Source: Cyclaneusma minus (lineage: Eukaryota > Ascomycota > Leotiomycetes > Marthamycetales > Marthamycetaceae). Taken from it: 64,000 bases of DNA. A program made the translations under genes and the position numbers. Positions within the stretch are counted from its first letter, which is position 1; each line of letters opens with the position of its first letter. This document shows positions 19,973 through 29,943 of this stretch, piece by piece. The notes below the pieces were generated by a model. It saw only the letters and a list, made by a program, of their open reading frames with translations, did not search any database and was not told the origin of the DNA. The DNA lies in contig JAKZHN010000015.1 of NCBI GenBank assembly GCA_037179335.1, positions 682,001-746,000 on the forward strand. Reading direction: 5' to 3'.

Positions 19973-22387
19973 CTACCTTCCATCCCCCTTCTCCTTCTTG
20001 TCCTTCGTCCACCACCCCCCTACCGTAGCCATCGCCCTCTCATCCCCCATCTCCACCCGCTCATCCCCCAACACATCAGCCAGACACTTCCACGGATCCT
20101 TACCCCCACCCCACTTCAGCACCCCCTCCTTCATCCTCTCCCCATTCTCCCTACTCACACTCCCCCCATCAACCCCCGCCCCAAACACCTCCTGCCAGCA
20201 CCTCCCCGCCAACACCCTATCAAACACATAGCTATAATACACACCCCCATATCCATACAAATGTCCAAAAAAACCCTGCCAACACGTCTCTGGCGGATCT
20301 GCTGGCATGTTTCCATATTTCTTCTGAATGCCATGATAGATCTCCGTGCTGTTGAAATTGCCTTGCAGTGCTAGTGGAGAATGTAGCGATTGGTCGACCA
20401 TGGCGAGGATGATTTGGTGCTCGATATCATAGCCTTCAAATACTTTTTGTAGCATGATTTTATTAGCTACCATTTCGTAAGGCAGGGGTTGGTCGGTCTC
20501 ATAGTGGCGTGCGAAGAGCGCTAGGACTGTGGGGTCGGTGGCGAAGTGCTCCATTAGGATGGAAGGTAGTTCGGCGAAGTCGGTGGAGCAGCGTGTGCCG
20601 GAGACGTTTTGGAGAGAGGTGCGACCGAGGATGGAGTGGATGGCATGGCCCATTTCGTGGAAAAGGGTTTGGTACTCGTTCAGGGAAAGGAGAGAGGGAG
20701 TTGCGGAATTGCGGGAGGGGGTGGCGAAATCGCAGATTAGTGCGATGGTGGGGAGTTGTTTAAGGGTTCCGGAGCTGTTCGACAGAGCCATGCCATCGTT
20801 GGCAGCTGCTTCGGCGTTTTCAAATAGTCCTGTTTCGAGGTGCGAGGACGCCTCTTCGACTTCTGCCGGTGTGATTTCTCGTGAACAGCGGAGTGTGAAA
20901 TGAGCTGGATTGGGCGATTTCCCAGGGCGGGAGAAAAGATCACAATATAGGACTGCTACGTGGCCGTCTGTCTCTGAAACGACATCTAGACGTCTAACAT
21001 CTGGCATCCAAGTCTCGCCGGGTTCAGGTTCTCGTGGAACGAAGCGAATGCCATACAGGCGGGTGAATAACCGTGATAGGCCTTGCATCACAGTTCCAAG
21101 AGAGAAAAATGCCGATAATGAATCGGGACTTCGAATTCTAGAATGAAGTGTCGCTTTTATTTGCTCCATGTAGTAGTGTTTGTCCCAGGGCTGAAGTGTT
21201 GGGTCTTTGACTGATCGATCCGTCATCTTCGCCCGGGTTAACTCAGCTACCTCTTTTTGGATCTTTGGAGCATTGTCCTCAGACAGTGCTGTCAGAAACT
21301 TGTTGACCGATTCAGGTGATTTTGCCATTCGGTCGCCGAGTGTCATATGACCATAGCTGGCATAGCCAGACAGCTTGGACAACTCAGCCCTCTTCAGGAG
21401 AAGGTGTTCCAATCTTGCGATTTGGTAATCCGAGGCCGTCTCACTGGCAATCATAATCTGTTTTCTCGTCTCTTCGTCTCGAACACAGCGGAGTGCAGTA
21501 AGGGGCAAATACCCTACCATGGGCAGTGTGGCAGTTCCAAACCTGGTTATAGAGCGTGCGATTGATGGATCCAAGCCGGCGAGTTTGCTACTTGGGAAGC
21601 TCAACACTTGCTTTGCTGGTTCCATTGAGTTGACAAAATCTGTGCCAACTTCCGCAATCTCTTGGGAGAGTTCCACAAACTTCTCCCTCTGGAATTTGGG
21701 TAGATCAATTGCTGACTTTGAGAAGTCCTTGCTCAAGTGGGTAGCAACCACCCTCTCTTCTTCTGTCCAGTTGTTCCAGATTTCAGGTGTAGCCATGGCT
21801 GTTTTGAGCTGATCGTTCAAGCCCGTTGTGGTATTCAGGACATTCATATATTCGAACATCATCGAATATGCATTGTGGGCGGCTTCCTGTATTCGAGGGT
21901 TCGGATTTGTCGCCCTGACGAAATCCGAAAGATCGATAACTCGACACAAGCCATCGCTGAGCCGGTCCAGGTCTCGCGCAATCTGTCTGTAATCCTCCAG
22001 GCTTTCTGCATTGAGCACTTTGTCCACAATCCTCTTGCACATTTCCAGGGTAATGGTTGCGAATTTCATGAAGCCTTGCGGGTGTGTCAACCAACGGTTT
22101 TTGAACAGGCCGACATTTTTATATTCTGAAGTCAGATTTGTTGAAGCTCGCGAGAAGTCCTTCCAGAAGTCCGGGGAGTCGAAGATCTGTCGCAGGACAC
22201 GGTCATCGTGGAGGGCGCCGGGATTCGATGGAGAATTGGAGATGGTGGCGGTGGCAGTCGTGGACTGGTGTCGTCGCAATCGAGTCTGCTGGCGTATGCA
22301 ATTGGAGCAAATCCATGGTCGAGTCGGAGCAGCTTTGAATGTAGCTCTTGACACAGCAGCTCGAAGGGCGGCGAGTTCGACAGGCAT
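19973..22387 (-). CDS. OCT1: Mitochondrial intermediate peptidase (M3 metallopeptidase)
   Basis: A single exon. I prefer the Met at 22387 (804 aa); an in-frame Met at 22420 would add 11 residues. The start is a basic presequence (MPVELAALRAAVSRATFKAAP, then RQQTRLRRHQST). The M3/thimet fold carries FHEMGHAIH with His577, Glu578, His581 and the third zinc ligand Glu606 in FAELPS; the C-terminal GYGGVYYSY loop follows. Oct1 removes an octapeptide from some imported precursors in the mitochondrial matrix after MPP cleavage. The length fits (yeast Oct1 is about 770 aa). The final stretch is Lys/Asp/Gly-rich. The gene is divergent from the MICOS gene. Confidence 0.95.
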   Translation of the reverse strand: MPVELAALRAAVSRATFKAAPTRPWICSNCIRQQTRLRRHQSTTATATISNSPSNPGALHDDRVLRQIFDSPDFWKDFSRASTNLTSEYKNVGLFKNRWLTHPQGFMKFATITLEMCKRIVDKVLNAESLEDYRQIARDLDRLSDGLCRVIDLSDFVRATNPNPRIQEAAHNAYSMMFEYMNVLNTTTGLNDQLKTAMATPEIWNNWTEEERVVATHLSKDFSKSAIDLPKFQREKFVELSQEIAEVGTDFVNSMEPAKQVLSFPSSKLAGLDPSIARSITRFGTATLPMVGYLPLTALRCVRDEETRKQIMIASETASDYQIARLEHLLLKRAELSKLSGYASYGHMTLGDRMAKSPESVNKFLTALSEDNAPKIQKEVAELTRAKMTDRSVKDPTLQPWDKHYYMEQIKATLHSRIRSPDSLSAFFSLGTVMQGLSRLFTRLYGIRFVPREPEPGETWMPDVRRLDVVSETDGHVAVLYCDLFSRPGKSPNPAHFTLRCSREITPAEVEEASSHLETGLFENAEAAANDGMALSNSSGTLKQLPTIALICDFATPSRNSATPSLLSLNEYQTLFHEMGHAIHSILGRTSLQNVSGTRCSTDFAELPSILMEHFATDPTVLALFARHYETDQPLPYEMVANKIMLQKVFEGYDIEHQIILAMVDQSLHSPLALQGNFNSTEIYHGIQKKYGNMPADPPETCWQGFFGHLYGYGGVYYSYVFDRVLAGRCWQEVFGAGVDGGSVSRENGERMKEGVLKWGGGKDPWKCLADVLGDERVEMGDERAMATVGGWWTKDKKEKGDGR

Positions 22388-22664
22388 GGCTTGGAGTTGG
22401 TATGCGCCGTGGAAAATCACAAATTTGTGGCGAGCATTGATTCGAATATATACAGGGCGGTCGAATGGGACTCTGTATGACCCAAAGCGCAGGTGATGGG
22501 CGTGGGTGTAATTTATTGACGGCGTTGTGGTGTTTAGGCGCGACGTCAGTCGGTGTCTCTAAAGATTTTCCGATGTGCTCCGAGAGGCTCAACCGCTTCA
22601 CATCCTCTCTCCTCCACCCAACTCACTCGCGCCATTGAGCTTCACCACCGACCCCGATTGCGCC
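22388..22664. promoter_or_regulatory. Divergent promoter, OCT1 / MICOS Mic26-27 gene
   Basis: Only 277 bp separate the two start codons, and both products act in mitochondria. The stretch has a pyrimidine-rich leader (about 22600-22640) before the MICOS start. Shared regulation is an inference from the geometry. Confidence 0.5.
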
Positions 22665-23582
22665 ATGTCTTTCTTTACCTCTGTAAGACGTCTACAAATA
22701 CTCAATTGCTGTGTGCTCTAGCTAATCCTTTCTAGCGCACGCTGGTGAAGCTCGGTGTTGCGGGCTCCACCGTCGCCCTCCTCCCTAAGAAGCTCATCCT
22801 CCGCGCCGATGCTCCAGAGGGAAAGCAGGCTGAATACTCCGTATGTCTGTAATTCAATTATACGACACTATGCTCGAGGCTCACCATACACTCTCCAGAT
22901 CCCGGCCAAGAAATCCATCTACGATGACGACGTCCCAGAAGCTCCCGCCGCCAGCAACGCCATGCCGAGCTCTACTCCCTCCCCCGAGCCCGACAGCTCC
23001 TCCACCCTCGCAGCCATAAAAGAGACGATCCAACCCGAGCGAAAGCAGCATCCGCGCTTCCCCACCCCCACCGACCGCCTCGCCGTCCAAATCCGCAAAA
23101 CGCGTCTCTTCCTCCACGCGCACGTGGCCTCCGCCGAAGACTCCCTCAACTCCTTCATGAACTCCGTCTTCAGGCTCGAGCAAGACTTCACATCCACCGT
23201 CGCCTCTCTCGCACCACCCAGAGAGACCGGCGAAAAGCTCGTCCCCGGCGCCCTCTACGTGCTCGTAGCCGGCATGTCCGGCAGCATCATTGCGCGAAAC
23301 CGAAACATTGTGTTGCGCGGATTGACGCCTGCTGTTTTGGGACTTGGAGCTGCTTGGGTTGTGGTACCTCATACGATGACGAATGTCTCGAATTTGGCGT
23401 GGAAGTATGAGTCGAGATTTCCGGCGCTGGCGGATGCGCATCTGAGGACGAGGAAGAGCATATTGGAGGCTATTGAGATGGCTAAGTCGGGGACGAAGGA
23501 TGCCAGACAGGCGATGGAGACGAAGGTTGGAGAAGGGAGACTGGCTATTGAGAAGATGGTTAGGGAGGGTGGCTCCAAATGA
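22665..23582 (+). CDS. MICOS subunit of the Mic26/Mic27 (apolipoprotein O) family
   Basis: Exons are 22665-22682, 22736-22840 and 22899-23582, giving 268 aa. The introns are 53 and 58 bp (GTAAGA..TAG, GTATGT..CAG), both phase 0. The tiny first exon encodes only MSFFTS. Next comes a hydrophobic/basic import region (LGVAGSTVALLPKKLILRA), a Pro/Ser-rich linker, a helical region (LAVQIRKTRLFLHAHV..), and then two adjacent membrane helices near residues 155-175 and 183-203. These are Gly-rich (LYVLVAGMSGSIIA, VLGLGAAWVVVPH) and match the apolipoprotein O domain of Mic26/27. Known members sit in the inner membrane at crista junctions and bind cardiolipin. Mic26 and Mic27 cannot be told apart here. 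Confidence 0.88.
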
Positions 23583-23926
23583 GCGATTTAGCGACTTAGC
23601 GAGAGGTGCGAATGGCAATGCTCTTTGGCAGACACGAGGATTAATCCATGCGGTTACAGGACGTGTATATACTGTATTATTACAGGAAGAGCAAAAGCAA
23701 TTATGTTTGTTCGTTTGTGAGCCATTGCAACTGGATTCTCTGGCTACTACAGGACAGACGGGCAACATAATCTGGTTTCTGGATTTGAGGTATTGTATTC
23801 TGGAAAAGGAATCACAGTTTTTCTCGCTTCCCCTTGTTCTTAACTTCAGGGCCACTCATCCTATCAGTTCCAAGCGGACTCCCCAGCTGTCTCGCGTTTG
23901 CCAGCCATCTCAACTCACTTCCAACT
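23583..23926. other. Convergent intergenic region
   Basis: These 344 bp hold the 3' ends of the MICOS gene (+) and the cupin gene (-). Nothing else is seen. Confidence 0.5.
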
Positions 23927-24617
23927 CTAATGATGATGCTCCTCCTCTCCATCTCCATGACAATGACTACGACCATGGCTATGGCCATGCCTATCCCCAA
24001 GCCCATCATCATCCGCCCCCGGCAAATTCGCATGCGTAGGATCCACCCACCGCACACCCTCCGTCCTCTCCATATCCACCGGCCTCAAATCCGGCAAATT
24101 AACCGCCACCGCCTCGCCATCACTCCGCATCAACACACACTCCAACTTCTCATTTTCCAGCGCATTAATCTCCTGATGCGGCACATAAGGCGGCACGAAA
24201 ATAAAATCGCCAGGTCCTGCTTCGGCTACGTATTGGAGAGAAGAACCCCAACGCATGCGAGCGCGGCCCGAGAGCACGTAGATTACGGATTCGAGGTGCC
24301 CGTGGTGGTGTGCGCCGGTTTTGGCGTTGGGAGAGATGGTTACGGTGCCGGCCCAGAGTTTTTGGGCGCCGCACCGGGCGAGGTTTATGGCGGCGGCGCG
24401 GGACATGCCTGGGGGGTTGTGTTAGATGGTGGTTTATGGGTGTATTGAAAAAATGGGGGGAAGAAGGGGAGAAGAGGATGTTGATATTACCAGGTGTTTG
24501 GGCGGTGTTGGTGTCGAGGGAATCGGCGGGGATGACTCGGACGCCATCATGTTTCCACTGCTCTGATAAAGTATCGGTAGGAGCCTGACCGTCTGGAGGT
24601 ACTGATTCGGAGGCCAT
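23927..24617 (-). CDS. Cupin-domain protein with a His-rich C-terminal tail
   Basis: Exons are 24617-24491 and 24408-23927, giving 202 aa; the 82-bp intron (GTAATA..CCCCAG) splits a Gly codon. Both cupin motifs are present. Motif 1 is GAHHHGHLESVIYVLSG at residues 74-90, with the metal ligands His-x-His and Glu82. Motif 2 is PGDFIFVPPYVPHQEIN, carrying the last His. A single-domain cupin of this size could be a small dioxygenase, an isomerase or a binding protein; the sequence does not say which. The last 25 residues are exceptional: GHSHGRSHCHGDGEEEHHH follows a Gly/Asp stretch and looks metal-binding. It lies 828 bp from a second non-haem iron enzyme. Confidence 0.85.
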
Positions 24618-25445
24618 TGTCAAGTTTGTATAAATAATTCTCCGTGTCTGGTAAGCTGATTTGATATCGAGGACGGCTTCTGGCTAGCCACGAGGTTGTT
24701 AATCTCAAAGTATAGGTGATCTTTTGGTATGCTAACACCACGTGTCAGACCGGTTCCGACTACAGAAATACCATAACCCGGGTTTAGACTTACAGCGGTT
24801 GATTCTGCAATAGTACGAAGATCTGGTGCCCGAGGTGTCTTGGAATATGGGGGGAGCTTATGGATGCAACTAGCACGCATGTTTCCCCGCATCTCACGTT
24901 TTGCCCCGCCATGGAAACACCATTGCGGCATGGAGCACATCACCTCTTTTCCAGAAACTTGGAGATTGCTTCAAGTTATCTCGACCTACAGCATGATTCC
25001 GTTCCTGAGCTGCTGGAAATGATTCGCCTTCTTGAATGTTGGCGCGCTATCCGAAACTTATGCAGTAAGATGTTGGGATGGTCGACACCAGGACGACATC
25101 TGTTTTCTCGGGCATACTAATGATCGTATGTCCACCGATACAGGACGGGGCGGAGAAAGAACCTAGGTGGGAGGAGAGCTTTCAAAAGAGTAGAACTTGG
25201 AGCTTATCTGGCAAACCATATCTTCGTTCAGGCTGGACTGGATATTTAGAGACCAAGGTACCTTTCAACCACCAACATTCGCTAATCTGCTACATAGACA
25301 AATTCGGCAGGTACTGGCTGTAATCCTCTTAGAATGCTTTCTGGGTTCTCATCGGATGCCCATTATTTCCTAAAAGAGGGATGAAATTCGTGTAGGTGAT
25401 TGAATCATTGCCCCAAATCAAGACTCCGTGTATCTTATCCCCGAC
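24618..25445. other. Intergenic region
   Basis: I see no supported gene. The open frames at 24840-25323 have no domain and overlap one another. The stretch holds the cupin promoter and the 3' flank of the oxygenase. Confidence 0.45.
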
Positions 25446-26686
25446 CTAGTCATAATAGTTCTGCACAGCCAAACCCTTAAATTGAAACGAGGTCCCTTCT
25501 CGCTTATCCATCACAGGTTTATGATGAACATCCTTGACTCTCGCTCGAACATAGTCAGTCCCAGCCACAACCTCCGTATTTGGATCCTTATCCTCGTCAG
25601 TGAGAAGACCCAAGCGGTCAAGAAGCGGTGATGGAACAGGCTTCATCGGTGTGTTGTCTCCGGGTCTGCTGAAGTACAGTAGACCAAGTCTAGGGACATT
25701 CATCTGATCCTTAGGAGGAGTGACAACACGGTGCACTGTCGACTTGACAAAACCTGAACAACAGATCAGCAAGCATTCAACACTCTGTCACTCAAACAAC
25801 AAGCCACATACCCTTGGTAAGAAACGTCAAAGTATCAGCAGCATTACAAACAATCCCCCCATCCACCGGCCTAACATACTTCCACTCTCCCCCCGGCATC
25901 CTAATCTGCAACCCAGCAATATGCTGCGAAAATAGCAACGTCAAACTCCCAAAATCCGTATGTCCGCCTTTGGAATAATTCTGCGCTTTATCCCATTCTT
26001 CCTGAGTGCGAACATTGTAGATCATGTAGCGCAGATGATCGTCAGATTTCTCGTCATATGCGTGAAGTTTGCTGAGATAGTCTTCGGGGAGTTCGAGGAT
26101 TATGGAGATTAGGGTGAAGAGTTTGTCGATGATGTTCCAGACGTCGCGGTGGAAGGAGGCGATTTCGGAGTAGTTTTCGCGGATGAGTTTGTGGAGGGGT
26201 TGGGAGGTGTAGTGGGGGATGGCTTTGGGGACGTTGAGCTTTGTGTAAGTGTAAGTGCTCTACTTCTTTCTTCATCTTCTTGAGGTGAAGACGAACCATT
26301 TCAATATTCTCCTTCACCCCCGTATCTCCAACCCAGCGCGAGTTCTCCCTGTATCCAAAATACTCGCCTTCAGCAAAGTTACAAGGATTAGTACGTTTTT
26401 CCTCAAGGGGCTGCTTAAAGAAAGTGTTGCCGATGCTGAACTGTCGAAGTACACGCTCATCATCGATTCCTGTATTCACGACGGACCAGAATCCGACATT
26501 TGTCACGGCGTCGTAGAGGTCTTTGGCTAGTGCTTGTTTGCCGCCTGGCTCGTCGAAGCGGGAGAGGTCGATTTGGGGAAGGGGAGCCCAGTCGAGCTTC
26601 TCGGTGGTGAGCTGAGGTCGGCTCCATGGCTTGATGAGGATACGGTCTGCTGTCTGGCTGACTGTTTCTGTTGCTGATGGAGCCAT
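25446..26686 (-). CDS. 2-oxoglutarate/Fe(II) oxygenase (isopenicillin N synthase-like)
   Basis: Exons are 26686-26297, 26238-25812 and 25753-25446, giving 374 aa. Both introns are 58 bp; the first is GTTCGT..AAAG, the second GTATGT..TTCAG. The N-terminal non-haem dioxygenase domain (LPQIDLSRFDEPGG..) is followed by the double-stranded beta-helix. His223-x-Asp225 lies in GGHTDFGSLTLL, distal His280 in TVHRVV, and the 2OG-binding Arg294 in VPRLGLLYFSR. Such enzymes use Fe(II), O2 and 2-oxoglutarate to hydroxylate, desaturate or cyclise small molecules; the substrate is unknown. The first intron was placed by keeping ENIEM joined to LNVPKAIPHY; the unspliced frame loses similarity. It is divergent from an MFS permease 1.4 kb away. 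Confidence 0.9.
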
Positions 26687-28099
26687 GCTGTCCAGAAGTT
26701 GTTTGAACGAACTTAGTGATGATATTGAGTGATATTTCCGTTGAATACTACCAAGAGTCTCAACTCAAGATATGGATTCTGGGGTGCTGACTTTATAAAT
26801 AGCCAGCAACTTTCAGGTACACAAGTACACAACGTACTCAACATATGTCAAGTGGACACAAATTGAGTATTATCTCTATTTCTGGAAGCCCGGCACGCAG
26901 AGTATCGCCAGTCACCGAGTTCGATCTATCAGAATCTCGTGCTTGCAGTCGTTTCCTCGGTAATGTTTCCCTGTGCTTATTGATCGACGATGTTCCCAGT
27001 CGATGTCGCAATGGCGGCGGATGCGGGGGAAATGGCATCATCGCATAGTCTTGACTTCAAGATAAGAGTCTCCTCAGTCTTCTACCAATGGGAAGACATG
27101 TGAATTGTCTCAATTCCGGTCTGTCAAATGATGGTGAGCTTATGATTTTCCACTCAGTAGGGCGATGACTTGAGACTGGCGGTGTCGGTTAAGGGACCGT
27201 ATCCCGGAGGTAGCTTATGCTGGTAATTAAGGGTTTTGTTCCCTCTATCGATGTTTCATTGTGGGGATTGAAGCCGTTAGCATGCAAAGAAACTTTTGAA
27301 TGTGGAATCCAGGCCCAGAATTTGAAGTTTGAAACACTTTGTGATCAATAAGGGTAGGGTAGTAGTAGGTCATTCGCGAGTCCAAACTTCTCAGTTTCCC
27401 AGCAATACCACGAAAACGGTCGACACGACAAATTTGACACTTTTCTATGATCGTCAAATATTCTTTCTCACAAACATCACTGAGCACTCTACCCACTGCC
27501 TTGAGGGTGGCATACGGGTTACAGCAATGTCAATAAAGGGTCTAGGCGTGATCGCTGGCTCTATGTGCAGTATCTCTACTCACACTCACCGGGTTTAGCC
27601 TTCCAATAGGATTATTCCACATTTAAGTCTGAATTGTCACCAGGTTCTTGGAATTATAAGGTAGCTGAAATGGCGAAGTAATACGGACTCGAGTCCTCAA
27701 ATATGCAGCATCAGAGGTCTCTTCATCGCACCTTCGATATGAAAACCATCAAGTGACCGAGATCTCGGGCTCTACCGAGTCTCGCGATACCCCAGGATAG
27801 TCTTGAAATCGATCCATCTTGGCAAGGATACATTCTGCGTTGATCTGGGTGAGAATGCTCAAGTTGGCATTGAGGGCCCACTCATGTAGTGGCAACTCGA
27901 GTCTACCCCTGGAATGTAACATATCGTGCTATCGGCGTCTTATTCGCAATTACAAAACTGCAGCTACAGATAGATCATATACCCCAACCTATGAGTCGCA
28001 TTTTTTCTTCGTTGGGACATTCCGGAGTTCCAATTTCTGATATTCTGCTGAAAGAGCTCCTCTTAACTACCACGACTCTCCCCTTACAGCCTTCATCAC
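26687..28099. other. Divergent intergenic region, oxygenase / MFS permease
   Basis: No gene is supported in these 1.4 kb. Short open frames (27245-27598) have no domain. The region should contain both promoters. Confidence 0.45.
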
Positions 28100-29659
28100 A
28101 TGATGGCCAAGCAGGAGGATCCCGTGACGTTATCTCTTCCTGATTCCAAAGTACCTGCTTTCTCTCAAGAAAGCAGCGTGGCTTCATCTACAGAAGAGGA
28201 AGACAAAGAATACGAAAGAAAAGTCCTGCGTAAAGTAGACTTCTGGCTCGTCGGCTTCTATTCACTCGTCTACATTTTCCGAGTCATCGATTCCGGCAAC
28301 TACTCAAACGCCGCAATCATCAATCTCGGTACCAGCGCCAATATCAAGACAGAACTACACCTCGACGCCTCCCAGTGGTCTTGGACCCTCTCAATTTTCT
28401 CCTACAGCTACCTGTTCTTCGAGCCTTCCAATACCTTGTTCTTAAAGACCTTTGGTCCGCGAGTGTGGATGTTTGTTCTCATCTTCGGATGGGGCGTCTG
28501 CGCTTGTTGTGTGGCGGCTGTGAAAGACTTCAACGGCATGATGGTTGCCCGCTTTGCAATCGGCATGGCTGAAGCGGGTTTCTATCCTGCTGTTCTGTAT
28601 CATTTTGCCTTCTGGTACAAGCCGTCGGAGATGCCTCAGCGTATTGCTCTCTTCTACTCCATTGGCCAAGTTGCCGGTGCGCTTAGCGGCCTTCTAGCCT
28701 ACCTTATTGGCTTCATGAACGGCCTAGCAAACCTGTCAGGATGGCGGTGGCTTTTCATTATCGAAGGGTTTCCCGCCATCATCCTATCAATCATTGCCAT
28801 TCTCTGGCTACCAGGGTATCCAGAGAATTCCCGAATGCTTACAGAAGACGAGAGGTCGTTTGTCTTGCGACGATTATCAAAAACTGCACCGTCGGGAGAA
28901 AGCAAGGTTTGGGATTGGAAAACGCTACTACCCCTTTTCAGAGACCCCAGTTTCTACACCTTCAACCTGTACTGGATCGGCCATGGCATTGGCGGATTTG
29001 GCGTTCAATACGCATTGCCCACGGTGATCTACGATCTGGGTTTCACTTCCACATCGATCTCTCAACTCATGAACATCGTGCGTCACCCATGTCCCTTTGT
29101 CGTTATCTCACAGTCCTGTCAGGACCGCTTGCTAACCCCAAATCAGCCTCCATATGTCGCATGCTTCCTCTTTCTCAACACCCTGGGTCACTGTCTTCAC
29201 CAAAAATGGATCCGACCTTGGACTACAGCTGTCGCCAGCAAGTTCTCTCCCCATCCCCAATTTCACTTCTCGTACTAATATGCAGTAGTCGAAAGCATCA
29301 CGATACTCTGTTACATCCTCCTCATCACAGTCCCCAACGCAATCGTCAAGTACCTATGCCTCATCGTTGCAGTATCCTGCGCCGGCTCTGCATATCCTGT
29401 CATTTGGTCTGAGCGAATCCGCGCACTAGATGGCACTGTCGCTGCTGGTGTTGGTATCGGAGTGACGAATGCTATGGCGCAATTCAGTGGTATTGCTGGG
29501 CCTCATATTTATAGCACTAATTTCAGTCCGGATTATCGTGTTTCTTATGTTATTTGTCTATGTTTCTTGGTTCTGTCTATTTGTTCGGTGATGGCTTCCT
29601 GGCTGTTTGTTGCAAGGAAAGACCGGAGAAGAGAGGTGAGAGATAGCACTACAGGTTGA
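28100..29659 (+). CDS. MFS permease, Dal5/Tna1-like (anion:cation symporter family)
   Basis: Exons are 28100-29077, 29147-29237 and 29286-29659, giving 480 aa. Two adjacent ATGs open the frame. Intron 1 is GTGCGT..CAG (69 bp). Intron 2 (48 bp) begins GCAAGT and ends GCAG with a TACTAAT branch: a GC-AG intron. It is the only solution that joins ..RPWTTAVA to VESITILCYILL in frame. Twelve membrane helices can be drawn. RKVDFWLVGFYSLVYIFRVIDSGN opens the first, and GPRVWMFVLIFGWG and RFAIGMAEAGFYPAVLYHF are typical of the allantoate/nicotinate/vitamin permease family. It probably imports an organic anion at the plasma membrane; the substrate is unknown. Confidence 0.9.
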
Positions 29660-29943
29660 GCGAACGGGAACTTAAGCACCTCACACTTGGTGGTTCATGA
29701 AGGTGTCAGCCTGCCATATCAGGCAGCAGCACTAGCTCCTTTGTTAGCGCCGTCCCCAGCTCCATAAGAGCTGGCCTTAGCTAGACCTTCCCAATGTCAA
29801 GCACCTACGTCCCTCAACAGAAGGCCATTTGCAGATCAACGGGCCGCCGATAGAAGAGGTTCTGTGGTAAATATACACGTCGAGAAGCAAAGCGGGTACA
29901 CCCCACAGAATCGTTCTCATGTACCAAGAATCACGTGGGTATT
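29660..29943. other. Intergenic region before the HET gene
   Basis: These 284 bp separate the permease stop from the first in-frame ATG of the HET protein. The HET frame stays open back to 29854 but has no ATG there. Confidence 0.5.

Noticed and set aside
22881..23855. Minus-strand open frame of 324 codons over the MICOS gene
   Set aside because: It is antisense to a gene with conserved membrane helices and good introns, and carries no domain itself.
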